Shown in pieces: positions 1-11,300 of a stretch of DNA of 64,000 nt (position 1 is the first letter of the stretch; each line of letters begins with the position of its first letter). The position numbers and the translations under genes were made by a program. The notes beneath the pieces were generated by a model. It searched no databases. It was not told where the DNA came from and worked only from the letters and a program-made list of their open reading frames with translations. Origin of the DNA: Corallium rubrum (Eukaryota; Cnidaria; Anthozoa; Scleralcyonacea; Coralliidae); contig OZ036010.1 of the NCBI GenBank assembly GCA_964035015.1, forward strand, positions 4,451,427 through 4,515,426. Reading direction: 5' to 3'.

Positions 1-600
1 CTTCATTGTTTAACACCAGATAATTCTAGGCAGCAATGGGGTTAAGCATTTCTAATTCTACTCAACTGCCAGGCAGCAGAGTTGGATAATGGTGCGCATG
101 AGATGTGTCTCAATGCCACCCCTGGCTTTCAGTCTAACCCCTGAGAACAAACAGCCGCAAAATCTACAGTCATGGTGCCCCTAAGAAAGCATTCGATAGT
201 AAATTAGCTTCCCTAACAAATTCACAGTTGCCCCTAAGTTCAACCCTAGGCAGATTAGAAGTTGCCACTGTGCCTCAGAACAATAGGCAACAATAGTTCT
301 ACAATACTCAACCATTGTTCTATGGTGATGGTGGAACATGCTCATAGGAAATGTTTTGCACCCCTACACATGACATTTTAAGGTTTGGTGCACCCAATTC
401 TGCAGTCTGGCTCAACTGCAAAGCATAATACAAGATTGAACTGGCCATTGTGCCACAGAACAATGGTAGATTACTGTTGAACAATATCTACTCATAGACC
501 ACTTTCATAAAGGCCTTCACTTTAAATATTCTTTTATGTGCATCTAAATTAGCCTTTCTGGCCTCGTTATGAAGCAAAGATTCTTTGTATTGCAAAGAAT
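1..600. other. no recognisable gene
   Basis: No open frame of note, RNA gene or clear repeat boundary is visible. It lies 3' of the first exon of the minus-strand JmjC gene and is probably intronic. Confidence 0.4.
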
Positions 601-637
601 AATCAAATTAATTGTTAATATGAAAGTGGTTTAGGGT

Positions 638-1132
638 CAGTGGCATAGTCAGGAGGGGGGGGGGGGGGAGGGAGGGGTTGATCACCCCACCCCCCAATGG
701 TCTCCAAGACCATTCTCGTGAAAAGTTTAAATCTGTGGAGAAACTTGTAGGGGGGAGGGGGGGGGGGGGTACAGTTGTTTTAAGGCCAAGTGAGTAGACT
801 AGTAATGTGTTATATATAATTATATAGCAGACATGCATATGCTATATATAAATCACAATACTAAGGGTATATAAAATGCCTCCAACTTGTTTTTACATTT
901 ACAATTTGTTTGTTAAATAAATCTAAAGATATTTTGACATGTATCATTCTATATTCTGGTTTTATAACAACAAAATTATGACTTTCAGATTACTCTTAAA
1001 TACTTGCCTCAAAATGCAGGAAATAGTGTTTCAGAGACCCTAGAAATCCAACATTTTACAGGGGAACATGCCCCAGACCCCCTAGGAGATCAAGGTTCTT
1101 GCCCCCCTTCCCAAGGCCCTCGCTATGCCTAG
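638..1132. mobile_element. degenerate hAT-like MITE
   Basis: The left end reads CAGTGGCATAGTCAGGAGG followed by a poly-G run. The right end, reverse-complemented, contains a diverged GGCATAG core. The interior has the motif 'catgcccc..accccc' shared with the better-preserved elements at 2209 and 40058. No clean target duplication is seen, so the ends are approximate. It sits in the first intron of the JmjC gene. Confidence 0.35.
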
Positions 1133-1181
1133 CTCCAAGACAAACTGGCACATAAATCCAAGCCTGGCATAATATACCAAC

Positions 1182-1869
1182 CTTCAATAATAACTGGCCT
1201 GGATCTGTACAAATACTTGTGAATAAACTCCTCTTTGCTTGGCATCTTTATTCGTTCACATACAGTGCCAATGGCTGGGAAAGGATTACTTCGGGGCAAG
1301 TGATACAAATTGTTAAAAATATCTACACGTTTTCTCCCCTGTCTTGACAGCTCCCCATTCAGAGTTTGAAAAGTTTGGCATTTTGAATTGAGATACAATA
1401 ACAGTAAATGCTCATTCATATTGCCTTTCACTACCTCGGCTGTAGGAACAAATTTTGGCTTCAAATTAAGGCAAGTTCTGTCCAGTTTTCTTCGTGGGAA
1501 AAATACAATCGAATCACTGATGAGATTTGGTGAATAATTGTCTTTCCACTTTATAGTTTTTAGTAAATCCTGGTTGTTTATACTGTTTTGTTCTAACACT
1601 CCAATCCTAACTCCAGGTTCTTGTTCAAAAGCTGCTTTCAAGGCCTGAAAAATCTCAAAAACCCTTCCAGTCTGACCAGTATGTTTGGCAAAATCATTTA
1701 GAGGAGGCGTGAAAGCTAAAATACAACTCTTCTTTGTGATTTCTTCAACATCTTCTAGTGAAATGGTCTCAAACTCTTGAAAGTCATAGCTGTTTTGTGT
1801 TAAAACCACGAAGAAATGAACAAACAACAACAGAACAAGAGTGCCAATTCGACAATAAATGATGGCCAT
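1182..1869 (-). CDS. first exon of a secreted/ER thioredoxin-like + JmjC protein (JMJD8-like)
   Basis: The ATG at 1869 opens a frame whose first ~24 residues are a clear signal peptide (MAIIYCRIG then a Leu/Val/Phe core), so the product enters the ER. Residues ~35-165 look thioredoxin-like: a CILAFTPP strand, a VRIGVLEQ strand and, near residue 163, a KCQTFQTLNGELSRQGR segment like the C-terminal part of PDI/ERp-type thioredoxin folds. Residues ~203-229 (CERIKMPSKEEF..., then RPVIIEG) match the entry of JmjC domains, closest in my memory to ER-luminal JMJD8. The iron-binding residues would be in later exons. A donor (GAAG then gttggt) ends the exon at 1182; the remaining frame to 1129 is intron read-through. 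Later exons are not visible and may lie left of the window. The signal peptide is certain; the family call is inference. Confidence 0.6.
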
Positions 1870-2208
1870 ATTGAATTTGGCGCTTGCCCAAAAGAAGTCT
1901 GGAAACTACTGATCACCCTTCGAAACACTATGAGTCCCTCAAAAACCTCAAATTTGGCAAAGTATTCTAGCTTCCACTCGGTAAAATCGGGTCGGTTTTA
2001 AACCCTATGTGCGCATATCTAAAACGAAATTTATCATTGTTAATAAAAACAAAATGGGATTAATTTAACGTAAGAACACGTATAATTAACTCACCCGATA
2101 AGCGACTTCAAATCTCCAAAGAGATTCTTTTCTTCTCTCGTAAGCTCTCGCGCTCCAGCATGTCTCCTCACCTACTCCCAACACGCGAAGAACATTCGTT
2201 ATTAGTGA

Positions 2209-2275
2209 CAGAGGCGTAGGAAGCGGGGGGGCTGGGGCTTGAGCCCCCCCCCAATTTTAAATGGGGGGCTGAGCC

Positions 2276-2306
<31 letters not shown>

Positions 2307-2718
2307 AAGCCAAAACAAAGCCGAGTATTCGGTGGAAAGTGTGCCGAGTCTGCCGAGTGACGACGACAACAAAGTTAATTCTACGGAAGCTAAGTTGACG
2401 AAGAACTAGAAGCTATTGTGTAGGTGTTTAAACACAATTACAGAAAGATTATTAAAGCGACTTCAATGTATGCAAACCCTAAAAAGTGTTCAGTTTTGTG
2501 AAGTGTCGTCTGTCGAGGCTTTAAAGTATGTTGGTTTAATAATTTCTTCGTTTTTATGTTAAAATTTGAACTATGCTTGCTGTAGAATTAGATGAAAAAG
2601 TTTCCTCAAATTGCTGCAAATTGTGTTTCCGAAGTTCTATATTTCAAAATTTTCCAGGAGAGCACCCCCGAACCCCGCTAAAAATGCGGTCACTGATTAT
2701 CTGCATGTCGACTTCAGC

Positions 2719-2762
<44 letters not shown>

Positions 2763-2795
2763 ACACACAACTTTGAATCCGTTCCTTCGCCTCTG
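2209..2795. mobile_element. hAT-like MITE with 8-bp target duplication
   Basis: The ends are CAGAGGCGTAGGAAGCG and the reverse complement of CAGAGGCGAAGGAACGG. Both flanks carry ATTAGTGA (2201-2208 and 2796-2803), an 8-bp duplication typical of the hAT superfamily. Inside are poly-C runs at about 2268-2296 and 2720-2748, a (CA)n run, and a 'cccccgaacccc' block shared with the element at 40058. No transposase is encoded. Confidence 0.75.
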
Positions 2796-2803
2796 ATTAG
2801 TGA

Positions 2804-3370
2804 TTCAGAAGTAGTCTTCCCATCGTTAAATAGCCCTCCACTGACAAAGCTCTTATTTGCAATGTCAGCGGAGACAGGTATTCGCGGATCTCGTGCGTAA
2901 GTTGTTCTTGATATATACGGATGTGCCAGCAGCCACTGTGGTTTCAACGCGAAATCCACCAAGTTACCGACTAACGTTATGTCATTTAGGTATTTCAAGC
3001 CTGCTCGCGACGCGTAGTGGGTGGTGTCGCAAACGAGTGTTTGTGTGAGGCTCGTAGGACATGATAAATTTTAATGTAAGCTTTAACTTTCACAATCTTC
3101 TCTTCCTGGTTGACTGGTTCGGCTCCACACGGTTTGAGGTAGGGTTAGGGCGGCGGTCAAATGGTGTAAACATCACATACTGGTCAAGGTTGGTGTCAAT
3201 CAGGTGGTGGCGATGGCCTACCCTAATTGTAAACACGTAGGGGGTTCTCGTGGACACGGCCTGGTCCCAATTATTAATGACAGTATACCCATGATTCGTC
3301 GCACCACACCTGGTGTTAAAATAGGGGGGAAAATTACTAAAAAACATATGAAAAACATAAAACTTATATA
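2804..3370. other. unassigned intergenic or intronic sequence
   Basis: No coding signal, repeat boundary or RNA gene stands out between the hAT MITE and the exon candidate at 3376. Confidence 0.3.
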
Positions 3371-3375
3371 CTTAC

Positions 3376-3662
3376 TGTAAAATTTCATGTGGAATTTCAG
3401 GAAAGTCATTGATATCTTGCTTCATACCAAATTGAATGATCCGTATATATCGGACACCCGCCGCTCTCAAAGACTCAACAAATGGTATAATGAGAACCTT
3501 CTTGTTTAATCCACGAACCAAATGTTCTACTGGTTCCTCCGCCGTAACCGTTACGTACCCCTGCCGACTTAACTCGGCACAAACTCTTTCTTTCAGGTCA
3601 GGCATTCTCTTAGTCATGATCACTGCGTTGTAGCATAAAATTACTGCGTCGAAATCATCCTC
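3376..3662 (-). CDS. probable internal exon of an unrecognised protein
   Basis: An open frame on minus runs from a possible acceptor (ttgaccag, exon start 3662) to a good donor (TTTTACA then gtaagta, exon end 3376). It encodes about 95 residues beginning EDDFDAVILCYNAV and ending near DINDFPEIPHEILQ, with ordinary amino-acid composition. The pattern FDAV-x-L-C-Y near the start, followed by alternating predicted strands (GYVTVTAE, KKVLIIPF, VRYIRIIQFG), suggests an alpha/beta domain and recalls TIR-like or Rossmann folds, but I do not recognise the family. The acceptor could instead be further upstream, since the frame stays open. No partner exons were identified. Confidence 0.4.
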
Positions 3663-3779
3663 CTGGTCAAAACGACGATGCCTAAGGATTATTATTTTTA
3701 CTTCTTAAACGGACTAATTTTGATTTGCCTAAGAATGGACCGCTTGGCAAAGGGATAGATTGTCGTGATAGTCTGATAG

Positions 3780-4020
3780 ACTGATGGAGGTCTCAGTGAA
3801 CAGTGGGCCATTCCATTTGACACCCCCCCCCCCCCCCCCCCCTCTCCCCAAATAGAAGAGATTTTCTGAGGGGTGCTTCCAAAGCCATTTCTGGGAGGTT
3901 GGTTACGTCGGCATGGTTACGTCGGCATCCTTTAATCTCCGAATATTTTCCGAGAGGTGTGCCAAAAATGGAATATTCTTCGAGGGGGGTTATTGGTCAT
4001 GGACGACATGATGAACTGGG
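3780..4020. repeat. MITE-like fragment with poly-C run
   Basis: A poly-C run at about 3823-3842 follows CCATTCCATTTGACA and is followed by CT-rich sequence and a short direct duplication (ggttacgtcggcat, around 3900-3925). The style matches the poly-C MITEs elsewhere in the window, but ends and target duplication are not evident. Confidence 0.35.
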
Positions 4021-4370
4021 ATTTGAACCCAGTGACATACATGTCCCTACCCGGTCACAGAAAAACATTGCTGCACCCTGCAGCTTTAACACCAGCAAAT
4101 GATGACTGGCATTTGACTTAAAAACTGTATTTTTATTGAGTTGTTGATTTGTTGCCAAATTTCAAATTTTTAGTTTCCCATACCATTTAGTTGGGCAAAG
4201 AGTTAATGAGATGGAGAAGTTTTGCCTTAACCTAACCTATGCCCTAACTTAAGCCTTAAATAAAACTCCTCTAACTCAATAACTCTATGTCCAATTTATG
4301 TTATGGGAACCTTTGTAACTAGGGTTTATCACTCTTTGGTGAATGGAATACCTCCAAAAGGCTTTGAAGC

Positions 4371-4538
4371 CTATTGGTGAAATATTTGGCATTCCAAGGA
4401 CCTCTGGTTTAACGTCCTTATCCGAGAAGACGGCGAATGTCTTGCCATTGCTTGCCACCATGGTTGCGAAGACAACACTTTCTTCTCAGTTGTTTTACGA
4501 CCCTGAGTAGAGGTCGCCACGATCAGCTTTTTAATTTC
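4371..4538 (-). CDS. possible second exon of a small two-exon gene
   Basis: A good acceptor (ttcttattatttcag) precedes an in-frame 55-codon exon starting EIKKLIVATSTQGRKTTEKK and ending in TAG at 4371. It joins in phase 0 to the candidate first exon at 4626-4673, giving a product of about 71 residues. A second frame across the same exon (from ATGGTGGCAAGC) is also open, so the true frame is uncertain; the annotated frame is the one that splices in phase. Function unknown. Confidence 0.35.
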   Translation of the reverse strand, partial: EIKKLIVATSTQGRKTTEKKVLSSQPWWQAMARHSPSSRIRTLNQRSLECQIFHQ

Positions 4539-4625
4539 CTGAAATAATAAGAAAACATTTATTACATGTATAATAAATCATTTAGTTAAAGTGCACAGCA
4601 TTAAATAGCAACTGTCTGTCCTTAC

Positions 4626-4673
4626 CTGATTTTTCCTTAAAAATTGTCTGATGCCGCCACATTGAATCGCCAT
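4626..4673 (-). CDS. possible first exon of the small two-exon gene
   Basis: ATG at 4673 begins MAIQCGGIRQFLRKNQ and runs 16 codons to a strong donor (AATCAG then gtaagg), leaving phase 0. It pairs with the exon at 4371-4538. The splice signals are good, but the short product has no recognised relative. Confidence 0.35.
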
Positions 4674-4679
4674 GTTTCA

Positions 4680-5430
4680 CATTTTTTGCCAATCAGGCAA
4701 AAAAAACTTGTGGATTGATTACAAGTAAATTATTTTGATTTCCAGTCAAAATTATATTTGGCTTAAAATCAAACAATTTGACACTTGTCAATGCCACTCA
4801 CTATTCAGTGCTGAACTATACTGTATATATTTTCCCATAATACTGCGAATCAAGGAATTCATTGGCTAAATGGAGACAGTATTTTTTGTAGTTTCACTGT
4901 TTCATGACAATGAAAACATGTTTCTGTCTACAGGAAATCAATCTCGCTAACAGTATGCTAGTCAAGAAAGTAATCCCTTGGGAAAAAACAACACTGAGAA
5001 AAAGGAGTTACCAGACAAAAGTGCATCACCACCAAAGTCGATTCTTCATCACATCTTGTACCAAGAATTTTGAACGACAGGTTTCATTTTATAGCAAAAT
5101 ATACAGCTGCACTCTTCAGTTTCTAAATGAAAGTTTGCAGATGTACAAACGAATGCCGTACATATGCTGAGAAAAACCTCACTATACCACATTTTAGACC
5201 AGGGCATCTGCTTGCTTGCTCGAAGGTTGTACACACCATATCCAAAATCACGACGATTGTTCAGACGTTGCAAACACCATATCCAAAATCATGACCATTG
5301 TTCAGATGTTGTATGAAGCACCATATCCAATTATTGTAAGGACCACTCGTAGTTGCAGTGTCACACCAAATATCCAATTGCTTTGAATCCTGAGTGCCTC
5401 GCAATAGAACCGGTTCAATGTTCCTTGTGG
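4680..5430. other. no recognisable feature
   Basis: AT-rich sequence without convincing exons. Around 5215-5340 the phrase 'accatatccaa..at' recurs three times, which suggests a short diverged repeat. Confidence 0.3.
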
Positions 5431-5890
5431 ATTGAATGTTCATTCTTTGAAGTGGGTGTCAGTTCTGGATTGAACTTTATTTCTGAGTTCTGTATTGAAT
5501 GCTCCTTCTGGTCGATTGAATGTCAGTTTTGAATTGAATGTTTTGATAGCCACACTTCTCAGGTTTAATTTTTTTTCAATAGCTCAGAGTAATTATTAGA
5601 GAGTCCATCTTAAAAGTATGTCCATGACTAAATGTTTTGAATGATAGCCATGCACTTCCCAGGTTCTCGATCTTCTCGTAAAAGTATGTTCCTGATTAAA
5701 TGTTTTGATACCCACAATCCCAGGATCTCGATCTACTCGTAAAAGCATGTCTCCGATTGAATGGTTTGGTAGCCATGCACACCTCCCAGGCTCGTTTGTT
5801 TTTTTCAATAACTCAAATAATAGAGCATTAGAAATCTCCGTCATTGAATAAAGGCTTGTTCCGGATTGAATGTTTTAATAGCTATACCTC

Positions 5891-5958
5891 CTCTATTATC
5901 TGAGCTGTTTAAAAAATCCAACCCTGGTTGGATTTTTTCAACAGCTCAGATAATAGAG
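5891..5958. other. foldback formed by inverted copies of the satellite core
   Basis: Left arm ctctattatctgagctgtt and right arm aacagctcagataatagag pair, and the inner AAAAAATCCAACC / GGTTGGATTTTTT segments extend the stem. The result is a nearly perfect 68-bp hairpin inside the tandem family, where one copy of the core has been inverted. Confidence 0.7.
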
Positions 5959-7017
5959 CATAAGAAATGCCATTGTGGCATAGCTGGCTTGTTGTATGTT
6001 GAACGTTTTAATAGCCACACCTAGCAGGTTCAGCTTTTTTCAATAGTTCAGATAATAGAGCATTGTAAATTCAGTATAAAAGACTTGTGTTCCAGATTGA
6101 ACATTTTAATAGTCACACATCCCAGCTCAGTTTTTTTCCTCAAAAGCTCAGATAATAGAGCATTAGAAATTCAGCACGTTTATATAAAAAAGGATCAGAA
6201 ATTCCATTGTGGCCGGCGTAGAAGGCTTATCCCAATAGCCACATCTCCCAGGCTTGGCTTTTTTTAATAGTTCCGATAATAGATAAGAGCCTTAGAAATC
6301 TCCGTCAATTGAATACAAGAATTTCGGATTGAATGTTTCGATCAAGCCACACATTCCAGTTCAGTTTTTTTCAAAAGCTCAGATAATAGAGCATTAGAAA
6401 TTCAGTATGTTTATTTAAAAGCAAGTTCTGAATTGAATGAGAGCATCAGAAATTCCATTGTGGCGTAAAAGGCTTATCTCAATAGCCACACCTACCAGGC
6501 TTGGCTTTTTTTAATAGCTGCGATACTAGAGCCTTAGAAATTTCCGTCAATTGAATACAAGAATTTCAAGATATGTTTCGATTAAGCCACACATTCCAGA
6601 TCAGTTTTTTTTCAAAAGCTCAGATAATAGAGCATTGGAAATTCAATATAAAAGCGGAGTTCTGAATTGAACGTTTTGATAGCCACACCTCCCAGGCTCG
6701 GCTCTTTTCAATAGCTCAGATACTAGAGCGTTTGAAAGTGACTATAAAAAGGCAAGTTCCTAATTGAAACAATAGTATAAAGGTTAGATGTACTACCGAA
6801 ACAGAACGTAGGAGTCTAACGTTTCGATCCACACCTCCCAGGCTCGACTTTTATTTCAATAGCTCAGATAATAGAGCATTAGAAATTCCATTATCGAGTA
6901 ACGTTCCCGATTGAATTTTTTGATAGCCACCAGCCTTTTTAGTAGCTCACTAGCTCAGATAATAGAGCATAAAAACATTGTTGTATAAAAGACATGTTTT
7001 GATAGCCACTCCAGGGC

Positions 7018-7366
7018 AACACCGCTGCCAAACGTTTGCGCATGCGTGAATTCGCTGAGTAAACATTGGACGAGAAGTGGAAACTAGCCGTGGCGACAAC
7101 AACCAGACAGTGAAGACTAAGTAAGACTGGACTATTCATTTGTGTTTTAAAAAAGGGTAAAGAAAATTACGAAGGGGTAAATTCAGAAGGTGTTACAATA
7201 TTGACAAGGAAGTCATGTACAAATTACCTACCTTATATTTTTGGCAGTATGCTTATAATTTTAACTTTTGTGTCGGACTCTCGGACCAGTCCAAATATTT
7301 AAGTGTTTTCCCGCTCTTTTTCCGAGGACGAGCTTGGACATGCGCAAAACGTTTGGCAGCGGTGTT
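7018..7366. mobile_element. MULE-like MITE inserted in the tandem family
   Basis: The terminal inverted repeats start AACACCGCTGCCAAACGTTT; one arm has an extra T before GCGCATG. Both flanks carry CTCCAGGGC (7009-7017 and 7367-7375), a 9-bp target duplication typical of Mutator-like elements. The element is 349 bp with no coding capacity. Confidence 0.7.
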
Positions 7367-7454
7367 CTCCAGGGCTGTTCAGTAGCTCAGATAATAGAGC
7401 ATAAGAAAGTTATCTCAGAAAGCAACATTGTACATAGTCAGGAAAGATCTGCGA

Positions 7455-8192
7455 GTTAGACTTACTGTTTGACATGGCAGATCATATTATGATTCAGAAT
7501 CCTGTTACCTGCAGGTGTGCAAGGGAAACAACGTGAAGAATGTACTGATAAAATACATTCCTTTGTGTACAAGAGAAGACCTAGAAACACCATTATGCAT
7601 AAACAGAAAGAAGTTGCACTTGAGTTAATTGGTAAAACTAAGTACCAAAAGAAAAAAACAAGTTGGTGAATGAATGAAGTAGTGCTATGTGCTGTAGGAA
7701 AAATGCAAGAACATCGGTTTGATAACTTTGCCTTCACTTTTGAGAATGCCATTCATAAAAACATCAGTGCATACACTGTTTAAGTTTATTTTTAGTTTTT
7801 AGGTTTTTTACGCTTACACTGTTTTTCGCGCTCCTTCAGTATTTATTATTATTATTATAAGTGTAAACAATTCTATTAAAATAAATGGCATTCTCAAAAA
7901 TGAAGGTAAAGTTACCAAACTGATGTTCATGCACCTGATCCCTACAGTACACTGCATATATACCCTACACATTTACCAACTTGTTTCTTCCTTCTCATAC
8001 TCAACTCCACCTTCAACTCAAGTACAACTCTTTTCTGTTCATACATATCGGTGTTTCTGGATCTCTTCTTGTACACAAAGAAATGCATTTCATCAGTACA
8101 TTCCTCATATCCTTTCCTTTACATACTTACATATACCAGCATCCTGAATCATCCCACATGAACTGCCAAAGTCAGACAGTGAATCTAATTCC
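7455..8192. mobile_element. long foldback element, copy 1
   Basis: Two arms of about 320 bp (near 7455-7770 and 7860-8192) are diverged inverted copies: 'gaatgtactgataaaatacattcctttgtgtacaag' on the left pairs with 'cttgtacacaaagaaatgcatttcatcagtacattc' on the right. An AT-rich spacer of about 90 bp separates them. A second copy lies at 12890-13618. Open frames inside read the arms and are not genes. Confidence 0.7.
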
Positions 8193-8389
8193 ATGGTTAA
8201 GTCAAGTTTTGACCTGGAAGTTATTCCTCAAACCCATCTCTCAGCCAATTAATCAATCATGCACTCAATCCTTGGAAATTTGTGTTTTAAAAATGAATCT
8301 GTTTAAACCATCTATGGCTGAAACTTTAAACTATTCCATCTTTGAAAACTATTTATTTGCCCACCCTACCCCATAGTTACCACCACATT

Positions 8390-11300
8390 TGTTCAATTTT
8401 GACATTGTCGTGATCACATCTTCAACTTGTACCATCATGACCTTGTTTGTTGTGATCTTGTACCATCTTGACCCTTGGACCGTCTTAATTGACCTTGCAC
8501 CATCTTGACCCAGTATACCATCTTGACCTTGCACAAACTTGACTCCATATCATCTTGACCTTCTTTGTCTTGATTGAACCATCTTGACCTTGTACCATCT
8601 TGACCCTGCACCATATTGACCTTGCACCATCTTGACCTTGTAGCATCTTGACCTTGTACCATCTTGATCCTGTGCCAACTTGAACTTGTTTGTCTTGATT
8701 GAATCATCTTCACCTTGTACCATCTTGACCTTGCATGATTCTTGATTTCGCACCATCTTGATCTTGTTCTATCTTGATCTTGTATTATCTAGACCTTGCA
8801 CCATATGGACTTTGCATAATCTTGACCCTGTATCATCTTGACTTTGTAGCATTGACTTTCGATCATCCTGACCTTGTACCACATTGATCCTGTACCATCT
8901 TGAGCTTGTACCATCTTGGCCTTGTACCGTCTTGACCCTGCACCATCTTGACCCTGTACCATCTTGACCTTGTTTGGCTTAATTGAATCATCTTGACTTT
9001 GTACCATCTTGACCTTGGCCCATCTTGACCTTGTACAATCTTGACCTTGCACCATCTTGAACTCGTTTGTCTTGATGGCACCATCTTGACCCTGTATACC
9101 ATCTTGACCTTGCACAAACTTGACCCCGTATGATCTTGACTTCGTAGCATCTTGACCTTGTACCATCTTGGCCTTGTACCATCTTGACCCTGCACCATCT
9201 TGACCCTGTACCATCATGACCTTGTTTGGCATAATTGAACCATGTTGACTTTGTACCATCTTGACCTTCCACTCTTGACCTTGTTTGTCTTGACCTTGCG
9301 CCATATTGATCCTGTACCATCTTGACCTTGGCCCATCTTGACCTTGTACTATTTTGACCCTGTGCCATCTTGACCTTGTTTGTCTTGACCTTGCACGTCT
9401 TGACCTTGTTTGCCTTGATTGAACCATCTGGACCTTGTACCATCTTGACCTTGTACCATCTAGACCTTGCACCATCTAGACCTTGCACCATCTGGACCTT
9501 GCACAATCTTGACCTTGCCCCATCTTGAACTTGTTTGTCTTGATTGCACCATCTTGACCCTGTATACCATCTTGACCTTGCACAAACTTGAACCTGTACG
9601 ATCTTGACTTTGTTGTAGCATTGACTTTGGATAATCCTGACCTTGTACCATCTTGACCTTGTACCATACTGATCCTGTACCATCTTTACCTTTTACCATC
9701 TTGAACATGCACCATCTTGACATCGTACCATTTTCAGCCTGTCCCATCTTGACCTTGTTTGTCCTGACCTTGCACCATCTTGACCTTGTTTGTCTTGTAC
9801 CATCTTCAACTTGGCCCATCTTGATCCTGGACCATCTTTCATCCTTGACCATGCACAATCTTGACTTGTACCATTTTGACCCTGTACCATCTTGACCTTG
9901 TACGATCTTGATTTCGCACCATCTTGATCTTGCACCATCTTGGCCTTGTACTATCTAGATCTTGCACCATCTGGACCTTGTACAATCTTGATTGAACCAT
10001 CTTCACCTTGCGCCATCTTGACTTTCTACAATCTTGACATCGCACCATCTTGACATTGACCCATCTTAATCCTGGCCCACCTTGACCATGTACCATTTTG
10101 ATCCTGTGTGCCATCTTGACCTTGTTTGCGTGCTGGCTCAAGTGAGTTTCTGGGTAATGGGTTCGTGCACCGCGAAAATTCCACGAGTTGTCAACAAACT
10201 GCATTCTATGGCAAGCCCAACCTTCGTGCTATGCGCTCGTGGAAGAATTACGGTCCAGCGACGATTTTGAGCGGAGATATTTGACTTTGAGCTCGGGGTG
10301 TCCTCGCTCCTGTTGGGTGTGTATTGATGACGTTTACACGCAAGACATTCGTTCTACGCATGCATAGCTAATCCAGGTTGACCTGGATTAGGATCCAGTC
10401 GACAGCCGCAATTTCCGATCGTGTCTTGACTGAACCATCTTTACCTTGTACGATCTTGATTTCGCACCATCTTGATCTTGCACCATCTTGATCTTGCACC
10501 ATCTAGACCTTGTACAATCTTGATCTTGTACTATCTAGACCTTGCACCATATTGACTTTGTACCATCTTGACCTTGTACCATATTGATCCTGTACCATCT
10601 TGGCCTTGTTTGGCTTGATTGAACCATCTTGACTTTGTTCCATCTTGACCTTGCACCATCGTGACCTTGTTTGTCTTGACCTTGTTTGTCTTGACCTTGT
10701 TTGTCTTGACCTTGCACCACCTTGACCCAGTATACCGTCTTGACCTTGTAGAAACTTGACCCCATATCATCTTGACTTTGTAGCATTGACTTTGAATCAT
10801 CCTGACCTTGTACCATCTTGACCTTGTACCATATTGATCCTGTACCATCTTGGCCTTGTTTGTCTTGATTGAACCATCCTTGACCTTGTACAATCTTGAT
10901 TTCGCACCACCTTTGATCTTGCACCATCTACACCTTGCACCATCTGGACCTTGCACCATCTTGAACTTGTTTGTCTTGATTGAACTATCTTGACCTTGCA
11001 CAAACTTGACCCTGTATGATCTTGACTTTGTAGCATTGACTAGGGATCATCTTGACCTTGTACCATATTGATCCTGTACCATCTTGGCCTTGTTTGTCTT
11101 GATTGAACCATCTTGACCTTGTACGATCTTGATTTCGCACCATCTTGATCTTGCACCAGCTAGATCTTGCACCATCTGAACCTTGTACCATCTGGACCTG
11201 CACAATCTTGATTGAACCATCTTGACCCTGTATCATTTTGACCTTGCAACATCTTGACCTTGCAACATCTTGACCTTGTATAACTTGATTGAACCATCTT

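Larger units (their letters stand above)
5440..7410 (+). repeat. diverged tandem family with a tRNA D-arm-like core
   Basis: About 13 to 15 copies of a unit of roughly 100-130 bp, built from a 'gattgaatgtttt.atagccacacctcccaggc' half and a 'caatagctcagataatagagcattagaaatt' half. Core copies lie near 5805, 5940, 6043, 6142, 6268, 6372, 6514, 6613, 6709, 6857, 6948 and 7382; a stray copy is near 11980. TAGCTCAGATAATAGAGCA resembles the D-arm and box A of a tRNA (GCTC stem, loop, GAGC stem, then ATTAGA as in tRNA-Lys). No matching acceptor stem or strong box B is seen, so these are not tRNA genes. Confidence 0.6.

Noticed and set aside
7923-8376. Plus frames of 74 and 131 codons
   Set aside because: They read one arm of a foldback element; the inverted arm gives mirror frames.
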